DNA of 38,380 nt from Nocardiopsis alkaliphila YIM 80379. GTDB taxonomy: Bacteria > Actinomycetota > Actinomycetes > Streptosporangiales > Streptosporangiaceae. The stretch spans positions 1 to 38,380 of the forward strand of contig NZ_ANBD01000095.1 of NCBI RefSeq assembly GCF_000341005.1, given 5' to 3'. The position numbers were made by a program, and so were the translations under genes. The notes under the pieces are model-generated. The model was not told where the DNA came from. It saw only the letters and a list, made by a program, of their open reading frames with translations, and did not search any database. Within the stretch, counting starts at the first letter, position 1. Each line of letters begins with the position of its first letter. Shown here piece by piece: positions 1 to 11,707 of this stretch.

Positions 1-1455
<1,455 letters not shown>

Positions 1456-1470
1456 CGTGGGGTGACACGC

Positions 1471-1512
1471 AGCCCGTGGGGGTCGCCGGTAGGGGACCGC
1501 CACGGGCTTTTT
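1471..1512 (+). terminator. Intrinsic terminator after ppdK
   Basis: A 9 bp stem (AGCCCGTGG at 1471-1479, CCACGGGCT at 1500-1508) is followed by a T run at 1508-1512, 16 nt after the ppdK stop. The rest of the gap to 1763 holds no convincing gene. It has an AT-richer patch at 1569-1592 with a possible -10 (TACATT, 1586-1591) for the next gene. Confidence 0.8.
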
Positions 1513-1763
1513 CGAGCGGATCGGGCATTAGACTCAGGGCGGCACGGTCAGCACGACCGAACCATCCTTCGTTATCTTTTCGTGATACATTTCGGTCTCC
1601 GTCGCGAGCTCCCTCCGATGTCCCGTGGGCGGATCCGTGGGACCGTATCGGCCACCACTCTCCGCCTTCCCCGCCCTGAACGGGGGAGGGCCGCGAACCA
1701 TCGGTGGACGAGGGACGTCTCAGTGGGCGGAACTGGCGGAGACAACTGTGCGGAGGTGAGCCG

Positions 1764-2900
1764 GTGCGAACGGCCAGCAACGGTCGCGACGACGAAGCGT
1801 GGAACGGATCCGACGCGTCGTCGGCCGATGACGAGGCCACCCGGGTCTTTCGCCGAGACGACCTCGGTCAGGCCGCCACCGGTGCCGACGTCACCCGGGA
1901 GTTCACCTTCGACCCCACCGCGACCAGGGCCTTGTCTCGTGACGTCGAGGCCGGGACCACCCGTGAGTTCGGTGCGGCCGATCAGGGCCTGGCGGCGCCC
2001 GCGGAGTCAGGTGAGGGGCAGAGCGCGTTCACCCGCAAGTTCGTCCGTGAACGTCCCAGGCCCCGCTCCCGACCGACTCGCCCTGTGCCTTTCACCTCGG
2101 TCGAGGAGGATCCCCGCGCCCCCTGGCCGCCCGCCGACGAACCCTTCGCCGAGGACTCCTTCGGAGCCCCCGAACCTCGTACCGGGCCTCGCCGCGGCGG
2201 TTACGGAGGCGGGCGTGGCGGCGGACACGGCGAGGACTTCGACGAGGCCCCGCCACCCCGGCGGCCCAGGCGTCGCGAGCGCCGCCCTTTCCGGCTGCGC
2301 CGCCTCATCACCTTCGTCGTACTCATCGCCCTGGCCATCCCGCCCGCCACTTGGGGCTGGGTCTGGTACACCGCCCGCCAGGACGACCGAACTCCCTCCG
2401 ACGCGATCATCGTGCTAGGGGCCAGCCAGTACAACGGCGTGCCCTCGCCCGTCTTCGAGGCTCCACCGCGTCAGGCCCAGGTCCTGTACCTGGATGGTGT
2501 CGCCCCGGTGATCATCACCGTCGGCGGTAAACAACCCGACGACAACTACACCGAGGCCGCGGCCGGACGGAATTGGCTGGTGGAGGTCGGTATCCCCGCC
2601 GAGCACGTCGTCGCCGTCGAGGAGGGCAGCGACACCCTTCAGAGTTTCCAGGCCGTGGCCGAGGTCTACGAGAGCAACCAGTGGGAGACCGCCATCCTCG
2701 TCTCCGACCCCTGGCACAGCCTGCGTACCAAGGTGATGGCCGGTGACCACGGCATCGAGGCCGGCACCTCACCGGCGCGCTCCGGACCGGCCGTCATCGA
2801 ACGCCGCACCCAACTCTGGTACATCACCAGGGAGACCGCTTCCCTCTGGTACTACTGGATCTTCAACGACAGCAGCGACATCAAGGTCAACGCGGCCTGA
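1764..2900 (+). CDS. YdcF/SanA-like DUF218 membrane protein with a long disordered N-terminus
   Basis: The start is the GTG at 1764, 3 nt after a strong ribosome binding site GGAGGTGAG (1752-1760); an ATG at 1704 in the same frame has no such site. The protein has 378 residues. Residues 1-175 are low-complexity and charged. They carry five T-R-x-[F/L] motifs (residues 26, 44, 54, 66, 90), then a Gly/Arg stretch and a basic stop-transfer-like segment. One membrane helix follows at about 181-202, then a DUF218 domain from about 211 (SDAIIVLGASQYNG, later SDPWHSLRTK). Family members are associated with cell-envelope integrity, but the biochemical activity is poorly known. The N-terminal half should be cytoplasmic and the DUF218 domain outside. 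The gene ends just before the dgt promoter. Confidence 0.85.
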   Translation: MRTASNGRDDEAWNGSDASSADDEATRVFRRDDLGQAATGADVTREFTFDPTATRALSRDVEAGTTREFGAADQGLAAPAESGEGQSAFTRKFVRERPRPRSRPTRPVPFTSVEEDPRAPWPPADEPFAEDSFGAPEPRTGPRRGGYGGGRGGGHGEDFDEAPPPRRPRRRERRPFRLRRLITFVVLIALAIPPATWGWVWYTARQDDRTPSDAIIVLGASQYNGVPSPVFEAPPRQAQVLYLDGVAPVIITVGGKQPDDNYTEAAAGRNWLVEVGIPAEHVVAVEEGSDTLQSFQAVAEVYESNQWETAILVSDPWHSLRTKVMAGDHGIEAGTSPARSGPAVIERRTQLWYITRETASLWYYWIFNDSSDIKVNAA

Positions 2901-2901
2901 G

Positions 2902-2907
2902 TAGGGT
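2902..2907 (+). promoter_or_regulatory. -10 hexamer of a probable leaderless dgt transcript
   Basis: TAGGGT lies 6 nt before the dgt ATG and no Shine-Dalgarno sequence is present. This geometry fits transcription starting at the start codon. It overlaps the end of the upstream gene by only a few bases. Confidence 0.5.
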
Positions 2908-2913
2908 CAGAAC

Positions 2914-4164
2914 ATGACGACCACCCCGGGCGAACCAGGTGTCCACGGCTACACGGTGGACGACACCGAACGCTTCGTCGGCGAGTCCCGCAAGAGCCGT
3001 AGACGCGGGCCCTTCGAACGTGACCGGGCACGCGTCCTGCACAGTTCCGCCCTGCGTCGCCTGTCCGCCAAGACACAGGTCGTCCAGCCCGGCGTCAGTG
3101 ACTTTCCCCGTACCCGCCTGACCCACTCCTTGGAGTGCGCCCAGATCGGTCGCGAACTCGGCCGGGAACTCGGCTGCGATCCCGACCTGGTCGAGGCCGC
3201 GTGTTTGTCCCACGACCTGGGTCACCCGCCCTTCGGACACAACGGCGAACGTGCCTTGGACGAGGCCGCCGCGGCCTGTGGCGGATTCGAGGGCAACGCC
3301 CAGAGCCTGCGGCTGCTGGTGCGCTTGGAGGGCAAGGTCATCACCCCCGAAGGGCGCGGCGCCGGACTCAACCTCACCCGAGCCACCCTCGACGCCACCG
3401 TCAAATACCCGTGGCGACGCGGTGAGGGCGTCCACACCCACAAGTTCAACTGCTACTCCGACGACACCGAGGTCTTCACCTGGCTGCGCAAGGGGGCGCC
3501 CACCGGCCGCACCTGCTTCGAGTCCCAGGTCATGGACTGGGCCGACGACGTCGCCTACTCCGTGCACGACGTCGAGGACGCCCTGTACGCCGGCCTCGTG
3601 AGCATGGCGGCCCTGCGCGACCCGCACGAACGCACCCAGATCTGCCGTATCGCCGCCGCCCACTACTGCGACGCGGACCCCGTCGAACTGGAGGAGGCCT
3701 ACGTCGGCCTGCTCGCCGAACCCGTCTGGCCCGGCGAGTTCACCGGTGACCTGGCCTCCCTGGCGGCGCTCAAGAACCTCACCAGCGAACTCATCGGACG
3801 GTTCTGTCTGGCAGCCGAGCAGGCCACCCGCCACCGCTACGGACCCGAACCCCTCACCCGTTACGGTGCCGAACTCGTCGTGCCCCGCCGTACCCGCCAG
3901 GAGTGTGCCCTGCTCAAAGCGGTGGCCGCGCACTTCGTGATGTCCCGGGAGGAGGCGCGGGTCTACCAGGCGGAGGAACGGAACATGCTCACCGAGCTGG
4001 TCGACGTCCTCTGGCACGGCGCACCCGGAGCCCTTGAGGCGCAGTTCCGCGCTTCCTACACGGCCGCCCCCGACGACGCCGCGGCGCTGCGCGTGATCAT
4101 CGACCAGGTGGCCTCCCTCACCGACACCTCCGCCACCGCGCTGCACACCCGGCTTTTGGGCTGA
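2914..4164 (+). CDS. dgt: Deoxyguanosinetriphosphate triphosphohydrolase-like protein
   Basis: A 416-residue HD-superfamily enzyme that hydrolyses dNTPs to the deoxynucleoside and triphosphate, helping control the dNTP pool. The metal-binding signature is complete: His in TRLTHSLE, the H100-D101 pair in [16 protein letters not shown], and a later Asp in [11 protein letters not shown]. The N-terminal motif [20 protein letters not shown] is typical of the actinobacterial and alphaproteobacterial dGTPase-like class. The ATG at 2914 is placed by TAGGGT 6 nt upstream rather than by a ribosome binding site. It stands directly before dnaG, an order common in actinomycetes, linking nucleotide-pool control with replication. 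Confidence 0.93.
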   Translation: MTTTPGEPGVHGYTVDDTERFVGESRKSRRRGPFERDRARVLHSSALRRLSAKTQVVQPGVSDFPRTRLTHSLECAQIGRELGRELGCDPDLVEAACLSHDLGHPPFGHNGERALDEAAAACGGFEGNAQSLRLLVRLEGKVITPEGRGAGLNLTRATLDATVKYPWRRGEGVHTHKFNCYSDDTEVFTWLRKGAPTGRTCFESQVMDWADDVAYSVHDVEDALYAGLVSMAALRDPHERTQICRIAAAHYCDADPVELEEAYVGLLAEPVWPGEFTGDLASLAALKNLTSELIGRFCLAAEQATRHRYGPEPLTRYGAELVVPRRTRQECALLKAVAAHFVMSREEARVYQAEERNMLTELVDVLWHGAPGALEAQFRASYTAAPDDAAALRVIIDQVASLTDTSATALHTRLLG

Positions 4165-4202
4165 ACGACCCGGGCCCTGGCCGGAGCGTCCCTGGAGCGA
4201 AC

Positions 4203-4208
4203 TACCCT
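4203..4208 (+). promoter_or_regulatory. -10 hexamer of a probable leaderless dnaG transcript
   Basis: TACCCT is followed by 7 nt and then the GTG start of dnaG at 4216. There is no ribosome binding site in the 51 nt gap after dgt. Confidence 0.45.
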
Positions 4209-4215
4209 CGAAAGC

Positions 4216-6093
4216 GTGGCAGGACGGATCAAAGACGAAGACATCGCTCTGGTACGTGAGCGCACGCCCATCGCCGACGTCATCGGTGAGTATCTCCAAC
4301 TGCGCAACGCCGGAGGTGGTTCCCTCAAGGGTCTGTGCCCCTTCCACGACGAGAAGTCCCCCTCCTTCAACGTCACTCCGGCCAAGAACCTCTGGTATTG
4401 CTTCGGTTGCGGCGAGGGCGGTGACGTCATCTCGTTCGTGCAAAGGATCGACAGCCTCAGCTTCGTGGAGGCCGTGGAGTCCCTGGCAGGGCAGAGCGGC
4501 GTCACCTTGCGCTACGAAGAGGGCGGACGCAGCACCGCCCGGCGCGACGAGGGCAAGCGCCAGCGGTTGCTCAACGCGCACAGGGCCGCCGCCGAGTTCT
4601 ACGCCGAACAGCTTCTGTCACCCGAGGCCGTGACCGCCCGGCGGTTCCTGGGCGAACGCGGGTTCAACCGCGTGCACGCCGAGCAGTTCGGGTTGGGCTT
4701 CGCGCCGGCCGGCTGGGAGAACCTCACCACCCACCTGCGCAGGATGGGTTTCACCGACGCCGAACTCATCGAGGGCGGGCTGGCCGCTCAGGGGCGGCGC
4801 GGTGCCTATGACCGTTTCCGCAACCGGCTGTTGTGGCCGGTGCGCGAGGTCACCGGTGAGGTCGTCGGCTTCGGTGCGCGCAAGCTCGACCCCTCCGAGG
4901 ACGGCCCCAAGTACCTCAACTCCCCCGAAAGCCCCATCTTCCACAAGAGCCGCTTGCTGTACGGACTGGACTTGGCCAAACGGGAGATCTCACGCAAGAG
5001 CGAAGCGGTCATCGTCGAGGGTTACACCGACGTCATGGCCTGCCACGAGGCCGGGGTGACCACCGCGGTCGCCACCTGCGGCACCTCCTTCGGCGAGGAC
5101 CACCTCAAGATCCTGCGCCGGATGCTGCTGGGCCGCTCCAATCAGGGTGGACGGGTCGTGTTCACCTTCGACGGTGACAAGGCCGGGCAGAAGGCCGCCG
5201 TCCGGGCCTTCGCCGAGGAACACGGCTTCACCTCCGAGACGTTCGTGGCGGTTCAGGCCGATGGGCTCGACCCCTGCGACCTGCGCCTGGAACATGGACC
5301 CCAAGCCGTGGTGGACCTGGTCGATGGCGCCAGCCCGCTGTACGAGTTCATGATCCGTAACATCGTCGAGGGTTATGACCTGACCAACGCCGAGGGCCGC
5401 ATCGCCGCCTTGGACGCGGCCGCGCCGGTGGTCGCCGGCATCCGCGACGAAGGCGTGCGCCTGACCTATGGAAAGAACCTGGACCGCTGGTTGGGGTTGA
5501 TGGACGAGGCCTTCGTGCTCCGTCGTGTCCGTCAGCACATGGGCCGTGGTCGCGGACGTGGGCGCGAGGCGGCGTCGACCCCGGTGCCGACTCCGGACGC
5601 CCAGGAAGCCCCCTACGATCTGCGAGACCCATCGGTGCAGCGCGAACGTCAGGCACTCAAACTCGCGATCCAGCATCCGTACCTGGCCGTGGGGTTCGAC
5701 GCCCTGGGAGAGGAGGACTTCACGGTCCCCCAGCATCAGGCGGTACTACGGATCATTCGGGACCAGGGTGGAGTGTCGGCGGTGAGTGATCCCCAGCATT
5801 GGCCGATGAACCTGCGGGAGGCGGCCCCCAACGACCTCCAGCGCGATTTCGTCACCCGTCTGGGTGTAGAGGAGATCGAGTTCTATGGAGAACTCGACGA
5901 GCATTACACCCGAGAATTGCTGAGCACAATCAAGACTCATTCCATCAATCGACGAGAAGCAAACATCAAATCCGAGCTCCACCGAATCGACCAGGCTGCC
6001 AACCCGGAGGACTACAACCGGGTTTTCGTCGAACTCATGCAGCTCAGCCGGCAAAAGCGTGCTCTTCAGGAGTCGGGCATCGAGGGCATGTAG
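4216..6093 (+). CDS. dnaG: DNA primase DnaG
   Basis: A 625-residue primase that makes the RNA primers for replication. The N-terminal zinc-binding domain has C41, H44, C62 and C65 ([11 protein letters not shown] ... [10 protein letters not shown]). The RNA polymerase core follows, with the TOPRIM acidic residues in [15 protein letters not shown] and [15 protein letters not shown]. The C-terminal part is the helicase-interacting region. The start is a GTG 7 nt after TACCCT. Length and all motifs are normal. Together with the sigma factor downstream it forms the actinobacterial form of the macromolecular synthesis cluster, here with dgt in front and no rpsU. Confidence 0.97.
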   Translation: MAGRIKDEDIALVRERTPIADVIGEYLQLRNAGGGSLKGLCPFHDEKSPSFNVTPAKNLWYCFGCGEGGDVISFVQRIDSLSFVEAVESLAGQSGVTLRYEEGGRSTARRDEGKRQRLLNAHRAAAEFYAEQLLSPEAVTARRFLGERGFNRVHAEQFGLGFAPAGWENLTTHLRRMGFTDAELIEGGLAAQGRRGAYDRFRNRLLWPVREVTGEVVGFGARKLDPSEDGPKYLNSPESPIFHKSRLLYGLDLAKREISRKSEAVIVEGYTDVMACHEAGVTTAVATCGTSFGEDHLKILRRMLLGRSNQGGRVVFTFDGDKAGQKAAVRAFAEEHGFTSETFVAVQADGLDPCDLRLEHGPQAVVDLVDGASPLYEFMIRNIVEGYDLTNAEGRIAALDAAAPVVAGIRDEGVRLTYGKNLDRWLGLMDEAFVLRRVRQHMGRGRGRGREAASTPVPTPDAQEAPYDLRDPSVQRERQALKLAIQHPYLAVGFDALGEEDFTVPQHQAVLRIIRDQGGVSAVSDPQHWPMNLREAAPNDLQRDFVTRLGVEEIEFYGELDEHYTRELLSTIKTHSINRREANIKSELHRIDQAANPEDYNRVFVELMQLSRQKRALQESGIEGM

Positions 6094-6149
6094 CACAGGG
6101 GTGACAATAATAGTTCTCCCTATTCTGCTAGTTGTGTGGGCACAATGTA

Positions 6150-7283
6150 GTGGTGGCTCCCACGATAGTGACCCAGGAAAGACCGCCCATTGGTCAGGTG
6201 GTCCGACATCTTCCCGACTCCGGGCGGGGAACGGTGAGTCGTGGGGAGGTCGTGTCGGTCCTGGAACGCCTCGACGCACCCCCCGACTCCCTCGATCGCA
6301 CCCTCACCGAGCTGTCCCGGCTCGGGGTGGACGTGGCCGAACCGGAGGAAGGACGGGCCCTGATCGATCACGGGCACCGATCCGGCTCCGACCTGGTGCG
6401 GCTCTACCTTCGAGAGATCGGTCGGGTGCCCCTGCTCAGCGCGCGAGAGGAGGTGGACCTGGCCAAGGCCGTAGAGGTGGGCCTGTACGCCGCGCGCAGA
6501 CGCCCCGAGGAAGGGGTATGCGACACCGATGAGCTCGACGAACTGGTCGAGGAAGGGCAACGCGCCAAACGCAGGCTCATCGAGGCCAACCTGCGTCTGG
6601 TGGTGTCGATCGCCAAGCGCTACATGGGGCGTGGGTTGTTGTTCCTGGACCTGATCCAGGAGGGCAACCTGGGTCTGATCCGCGCGGTGGAGAAGTTCGA
6701 CTACGCCAAGGGCTTCAAGTTCTCCACCTACGCCACCTGGTGGATCCGACAGGCGATCACCCGCGCGATCGCGGACCAGGCCCGCACCATCCGTGTCCCG
6801 GTGCACATGGTCGAGGTCATCAACAAGGTCGTACGGGTCCAACACCAGCTTCACCAGCAGTTGGGCCGTGAACCCAGCATCACCGAGATCTCCTCGGCGG
6901 CCGGCTTCGGAGGCGAACGTGTCCTGGAGATCCAGCGCATCGCCCGCGAACCCGTCTCGCTCCAAGCCCCCATCGGTGAGGAGGAGTCCGACTTCGGAGA
7001 CTTCATCGAGGACTCCGACGCCGTCGCCCCGGTCGAGGCGGCCGCCTTCACCCTGCTCCAGGACCAGCTGTGTGCCCTACTGAGCGGTCTGGGTGAGCGT
7101 GAACGGCGCATCATCCGTCTACGCTTCGGTATGGCCGACGGGCGGCCACGCACCCTGGAGGAGGTCGGGCGGGAGTTCGGAGTGACCCGTGAGCGAATCC
7201 GGCAGATCGAGGCCAAGACCCTCGCCAAGCTCCGGCACCCCTCCCGGGCCGGCACACTGAAGGACTTCCTGCACAGCGGCTGA
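6150..7283 (+). CDS. Principal-type sigma-70 factor (RpoD/HrdA-like)
   Basis: A group 1/2 sigma-70 protein of about 378 residues. Region 1.2 is [18 protein letters not shown]. Region 2 includes [20 protein letters not shown] and [17 protein letters not shown], which binds core enzyme and the -10 element. Region 3 is around [10 protein letters not shown]. Region 4.2 ([20 protein letters not shown]) reads the -35. The acidic region 1.1 of a primary sigma is short. Its place behind dnaG matches hrdA in Streptomyces, so it may be a second, non-essential principal-like sigma; I leave the symbol open. The start is uncertain: GTG at 6150, 6153 or 6168, or TTG at 6132, none with a good ribosome binding site. 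A possible -10, TATTCT, lies at 6121-6126. Confidence 0.9.
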   Translation: MVAPTIVTQERPPIGQVVRHLPDSGRGTVSRGEVVSVLERLDAPPDSLDRTLTELSRLGVDVAEPEEGRALIDHGHRSGSDLVRLYLREIGRVPLLSAREEVDLAKAVEVGLYAARRRPEEGVCDTDELDELVEEGQRAKRRLIEANLRLVVSIAKRYMGRGLLFLDLIQEGNLGLIRAVEKFDYAKGFKFSTYATWWIRQAITRAIADQARTIRVPVHMVEVINKVVRVQHQLHQQLGREPSITEISSAAGFGGERVLEIQRIAREPVSLQAPIGEEESDFGDFIEDSDAVAPVEAAAFTLLQDQLCALLSGLGERERRIIRLRFGMADGRPRTLEEVGREFGVTRERIRQIEAKTLAKLRHPSRAGTLKDFLHSG

Positions 7284-7393
7284 GCGAAACGTTCGGGTGT
7301 CGGTCCGGGTTCCCCGTTCTGGAGGAACGACCTCATCTGGCCGACATGGGACGAACGGCCACCCCGTCCGTGCTCCTGCCCTACGGTCGGGAT

Positions 7394-8734
7394 GTGACCT
7401 CCCCGCCGACTTCGTCCAAGCCGTCCTCCGGGCGGCGCCCGCTACTCGTTCTGGGGGCGGCCCTCGCCGCCGTCGTGCTCTTGGTGGGAACCATCGTGTC
7501 GCTGAACGGTCGGCCACTCGAACGCATCGGTTACTTCGCCGACTGGAACGTGGCCAACCGAGGGCACACCGTCGAAGAACTGCGGCGAAGCGGTGCTTCG
7601 GAACACCTGACCCGGCTCATGTGGGCCTTCGGCGACATCAGCCCCGAAGGGCTGTGCCACATCCCGGAGGACAACCACGACCAGCCCTGGGAGCTCTACC
7701 AGCGCCGCTATGACGCCGACGCCAGTGTCAACGGTGAAGCCGACGAGTACGAACAAGAGCTGGCGGGTAGTCTCAACCAGCTTCGTCAGCTACGCGCGCT
7801 CCATCCCGACCTGGGCGCCAGCCTGTCCCTGGGCGGCTGGAACTGGTCGGTGCACTTTTCCACCGCGGCCAGGACCGAGAAGTCCCGGCGGGCCTTCGTC
7901 GCCTCCTGCCTGGACCTGTGGTTGCGCGGGAACCTTCCGATTCGGGACGACGAACCCCAAGGCGGCCAGGGCGTGGCCGAAGGCGTCTTCGATGGGATCG
8001 ACCTGGACTGGGAGTGGCCCGGCGGACAGGGCAACTCCGACAACGTCGAACACCCCGATGACCCGGCCGCGTTCACCCTGTTGGTCGCCGAGTTCCGTGC
8101 CCAGATGGACGAACTCTCCCGCGAAACGGGCCGGGAGTACGTTCTGTCCGTCTCCTTGCCAGGCGGCGAGGCACACAGCCAGGCCTACGAGTCCGAGGTG
8201 TTCGACCACGTCGACTTCGCCACCGTGCAAGGTTACGACTTCGCCGGACCTTGGAGCGAGCGCACCGCACACCATTCCAACCTGTACGCCCCCGAGTACG
8301 ACACCGAGGCCAACAGTGTGGACAAGGCGATCCGGCGCTACCTGGACCTGGGAGCAGGGGCGGACCAACTGGTGATGGGCATCCCGGCCTTCGGACGGGG
8401 CTGGCGGGGAGTGCCCGCCGAACGGAACGGCCGAAATCAGCTCGTGGAGGGTCCCGTCGAGGATGACTACGACGGTCCCACCCGTTCCTTCGACCAGTTG
8501 GAGGAGATGGCCGGACGCCGATTCTTCGACGAGGAGGCCGGCGCCTACTGGATCTACGCGGAGGGGGAGTGGTGGACCTATGACAACCCCGAGGTGATCG
8601 CCCGCAAGGGCGAGTACGTACGCGAACACGACCTCGCCGGGATGATGGTCTGGAACCTGGACATGGACCCTGAGGGCGACCTGGTCCGCGCCATGGACGA
8701 GGCCCTCGACCGACCCGCCCGACCCGGCCCATGA
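7394..8734 (+). CDS. Membrane-anchored glycoside hydrolase family 18 (chitinase-like)
   Basis: The catalytic signature of GH18, DGIDLDWEW, is intact at residues 200-208 with the acid/base Glu at 207. Other family blocks are RIGYFADWN, SLGGWNWS, VQGYDFAGPW and MGIPAFGRGWRG, and the barrel closes with MVWNLDMDPEG. The N-terminus has a short Ser/Pro-rich cytoplasmic tail and one hydrophobic helix (about 17-37) without a clear cleavage site, so the enzyme is probably an uncleaved signal-anchor protein on the outside of the membrane. It should hydrolyse beta-1,4 N-acetylglucosamine polymers. No carbohydrate-binding module is seen. The start chosen is the GTG at 7394, 6 nt after TACGGT (7382-7387); an ATG at 7346 would add 16 residues. 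Confidence 0.87.
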   Translation: MTSPPTSSKPSSGRRPLLVLGAALAAVVLLVGTIVSLNGRPLERIGYFADWNVANRGHTVEELRRSGASEHLTRLMWAFGDISPEGLCHIPEDNHDQPWELYQRRYDADASVNGEADEYEQELAGSLNQLRQLRALHPDLGASLSLGGWNWSVHFSTAARTEKSRRAFVASCLDLWLRGNLPIRDDEPQGGQGVAEGVFDGIDLDWEWPGGQGNSDNVEHPDDPAAFTLLVAEFRAQMDELSRETGREYVLSVSLPGGEAHSQAYESEVFDHVDFATVQGYDFAGPWSERTAHHSNLYAPEYDTEANSVDKAIRRYLDLGAGADQLVMGIPAFGRGWRGVPAERNGRNQLVEGPVEDDYDGPTRSFDQLEEMAGRRFFDEEAGAYWIYAEGEWWTYDNPEVIARKGEYVREHDLAGMMVWNLDMDPEGDLVRAMDEALDRPARPGP

Positions 8735-8797
8735 AGTGGTGCCCGGGGCCGCGCGCCGTGGTTGCCAGGGTGAGGTCCGCCGCGCCACGCTGTGGGC

Positions 8798-11707
8798 ATG
8801 GCCGACCACAGCACCGCCGCAAGTTTGGACCTCACCGCCCTTCGTAAGGACCTGGAGAGCACCGTCCGAGGGACCGTCGCCTTGGACGCGGGCACCCTCG
8901 CCCTCTACACCTCCGACGCCTCCAACTACCGTCGGGTCCCGCTCGCCGTGGTCATCCCCGAGACCATCGACGACTGTGTCGCCGCCGTTCGAGCCTGCGC
9001 CACGCACGGAGTGCCCGTCATCCCGCGCGGGGGTGGCACCTCCATCGCCGGAAACTCCATCGGCACCGGTGTGGTCATCGACACCTCACGCCACCTTCGA
9101 GCCATCGTCGACATCGATCCCGCAGCGCGCACCGCCACCGTCCAACCCGGCGTCATCCTCGACGACCTGCGCGCCGCGACCGCCGAACACGGTCTCACCT
9201 TCGCCCCGGACCCCTCCACGCACAGCCGATGCACCATCGGCGGCATGGTCGGCAACAACGCCTGTGGCTCCCATTCGGTGGCCTGGGGCACCACCGCCGA
9301 CAACATCGTCTCCCTGGACGTGCTGCTCTCCGACGGCACCCGGATGACGGTCGGTTCCGAACACACGGCCGAGGGTTTCGCGGACCTGGCCGAGCGCCCG
9401 GGCCGTGAGGGCGAGATCCACGCCGCCTTGGCCCGCCTCACGGAGACCTACCGCGCCGAATTGCGCACCGCCATGCCCGAGTTCCGCCGTAGGATCTCCG
9501 GTTACGCACTGGATCGCCTGCTTCCGGAGAAGGGGCGTGACGTGGCCGCCGCCCTGGTCGGTACCGAGGGCACCTGTGTGATGGTCCTAGGGGCCACCGT
9601 GCGCCTGGTGCAGACACCGGCGGCTCGGGCCCTGGCGGTTCTGGGATACGCGGACGCCCCGGCCGCCGCGGACGCCGTCCCCGACCTGTTGGGATATTCC
9701 CCACTCACCGTGGAGGGCATCAACGACCGCATGGTCGCCGCCCTGGACCGACACGGTTCGCGTTCGCGAGTGCCGTTGCCTTCGGGCGGGGCCTGGCTGC
9801 TGGTGGAGATCGCGGGGCAGGACCACGAGGAGGCCGCTGAGGCCGCCGAAGCGATGATCGCCGCCCTGGACGGCGTCGGCCGTCCCCAGGACGCCGCAGT
9901 GGTCGCCGACCCCACCCACCAGAAGGCCCTGTGGCGTATCCGTGAGGAGGGGGCCGGTCTCACCTCTCGCACCCCCGACGGCATCGAGGCCTGGTCCGGC
10001 TGGGAGGACGCCGCGGTACCTCCGGAGAACCTGGGCGACTACCTGCGCGACTTCGACGACCTGATGGCCCGCCACGACCGTTACGGCGTGGTCTACGGGC
10101 ACTTCGGCGACGGTTGCCTGCACGTGCGCATCGACTTCGAGCTCACCCATGAGGAGGGACGTCGAGCCTATCGGGCCTTCATGGAGGAGGCCGCGGAGAT
10201 CGTCGTCCGCCACGGCGGTTCTCTGTCCGGAGAGCACGGCGATGGCCAGGCACGTTCGGAGCTGCTGGCTCGTATGTACCCGCAGGGCCTCATCGACGCC
10301 TTCGGCGAGTTCAAACGGATCTGGGACCCGGCCGGTCTGATGAACCCTGGGATCATCGTCGACCCCGTGCCGTTGGACTCCGACATCCGGGTGGCCACCG
10401 ACCTACGCCCCGAACTGCCGCTGATCTCCCAGGCGACCCTGGCCTATGGAGAGGATGACGGTGACTTCGTCAAGGCGCTGCGTCGCTGTTCAGGAGTGGG
10501 CAAGTGCCGGCGCCAGAGTGGGCCTGGGGTGATGTGCCCCAGCTACCAGGTCACCCAAGAGGAGAAACACTCCACGCGTGGGCGTGCCCACCTGCTGTTC
10601 GAGATGGCCAGTGGTGAGGTGATCACCGACGGATGGCGTTCGGAGGAGGTACGTGAGTCGCTGGACCTGTGCCTGTCCTGCAAGGGTTGTCTGAGCGACT
10701 GCCCGGTCAACGTGGACATGGCCTCCTACAAGGCCGAGTTCTTGCACCAGCACTACCGGGGAAGGGTGCGACCGGCCGCGCACTACTCGATGGGGTGGCT
10801 GCCGCTCCTGGCGCGCCTCGCCGCCCTCGCCCCGGCCGAGGCCAATCGGATGGTGCGGCTCCCAGGGGTGTCCTCCCTGGCCAAAAAGGTCGCGGGAGTG
10901 GCCGCAGAGCGCGATCTGCCCACCTTCGCCACCACTACCTTCACCCGTGCGTTCCACCGCCGTCTCAAACGGGGGGAGGGGCGGCAGGGAGGACCCAAGG
11001 TGGTGCTGTGGCCGGACACCTTCGGCAACCTGTTCCACCCTCGGGTGCTGACCAGTGCGGTCCAGGTGCTGGAGGACGCCGGATTCACCGTGGTGTTGCC
11101 CAAGGGGCAGGTGTGCTGTGGTCTCACCTGGGTGTCCACCGGGCAGTTGGATGTGGCGCGCGCGGTGATGCGTCGGGCGGTCACCACTCTGGAACCGTTG
11201 GTCTCCCAAGGGCTACCGGTGGTGGGACTGGAACCCAGTTGCACGGCGGCGCTGCGGCACGATCTGGTCGAGTTGCTACCAGGGGAGGAGAGCGCCAGGA
11301 TCGCGGCGGCCGTGCACACCTTCGCCGAGTTCCTCAACGAGTACGCCCCGGACTGGGTCCCGCCCCGGGTGGACGCCTCGGCGCTGGCCCAGGTGCACTG
11401 CCACCAGCACGCGGTGATGGGCTTCGACGCCGACCAAGAGCTGATCGCTCGTGCCGGTATCGATGGCGATGTCCTTGATTCGGGCTGCTGTGGACTGGCT
11501 GGAGACTTCGGTTTCACCAAGGGGCACTACGAGGTCTCCCAGGCCATCGGGGAACGCGAACTCCTGCCCCGAGTGCGGGCAGCCGGGGACGACACCCTGG
11601 TCTTGGCCGACGGCTACAGTTGCCGCACCCAGATCGAACAGGGAACGGGACGCCGAGCCCTGCACCTGGCCGAGGCCCTCGCCCAAGGATTGAACAGGCG
11701 GGGCTGA
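8798..11707 (+). CDS. FAD-linked oxidase with C-terminal Fe-S domains (D-lactate / D-2-hydroxyglutarate dehydrogenase type)
   Basis: A single 969-residue fusion. The N-terminal GlcD-type FAD domain has the pyrophosphate loop PRGGGTSIAGNSIGTGVV and GGMVGNNACGSHS. The FAD-oxidase C-terminal domain holds HFGDGCLHVRIDFE and SLSGEHGDGQARSELL. Next come two ferredoxin-like clusters, CSGVGKCRRQSGPGVMCPSY and CLSCKGCLSDCPVNVDM. The end has paired CCG-type domains (VCCGLTW, HCHQHAVMGF, SGCCGLAGDFGF). This layout matches YdiJ-like enzymes that oxidise D-2-hydroxy acids and pass electrons to the respiratory chain; the exact substrate cannot be read from sequence. The ATG at 8798 follows CACGCT (8786-8791) by 6 nt, with a -35-like TTGCCA 18 nt further up; it probably has its own promoter. 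Confidence 0.92.
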   Translation: MADHSTAASLDLTALRKDLESTVRGTVALDAGTLALYTSDASNYRRVPLAVVIPETIDDCVAAVRACATHGVPVIPRGGGTSIAGNSIGTGVVIDTSRHLRAIVDIDPAARTATVQPGVILDDLRAATAEHGLTFAPDPSTHSRCTIGGMVGNNACGSHSVAWGTTADNIVSLDVLLSDGTRMTVGSEHTAEGFADLAERPGREGEIHAALARLTETYRAELRTAMPEFRRRISGYALDRLLPEKGRDVAAALVGTEGTCVMVLGATVRLVQTPAARALAVLGYADAPAAADAVPDLLGYSPLTVEGINDRMVAALDRHGSRSRVPLPSGGAWLLVEIAGQDHEEAAEAAEAMIAALDGVGRPQDAAVVADPTHQKALWRIREEGAGLTSRTPDGIEAWSGWEDAAVPPENLGDYLRDFDDLMARHDRYGVVYGHFGDGCLHVRIDFELTHEEGRRAYRAFMEEAAEIVVRHGGSLSGEHGDGQARSELLARMYPQGLIDAFGEFKRIWDPAGLMNPGIIVDPVPLDSDIRVATDLRPELPLISQATLAYGEDDGDFVKALRRCSGVGKCRRQSGPGVMCPSYQVTQEEKHSTRGRAHLLFEMASGEVITDGWRSEEVRESLDLCLSCKGCLSDCPVNVDMASYKAEFLHQHYRGRVRPAAHYSMGWLPLLARLAALAPAEANRMVRLPGVSSLAKKVAGVAAERDLPTFATTTFTRAFHRRLKRGEGRQGGPKVVLWPDTFGNLFHPRVLTSAVQVLEDAGFTVVLPKGQVCCGLTWVSTGQLDVARAVMRRAVTTLEPLVSQGLPVVGLEPSCTAALRHDLVELLPGEESARIAAAVHTFAEFLNEYAPDWVPPRVDASALAQVHCHQHAVMGFDADQELIARAGIDGDVLDSGCCGLAGDFGFTKGHYEVSQAIGERELLPRVRAAGDDTLVLADGYSCRTQIEQGTGRRALHLAEALAQGLNRRG

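Noticed and set aside
2887..4581. Long open frame (564 codons) on the minus strand across dgt and the start of dnaG
   Set aside because: It is antisense to two well-recognised genes and its composition follows the codon bias of the other strand; it has no known domain.
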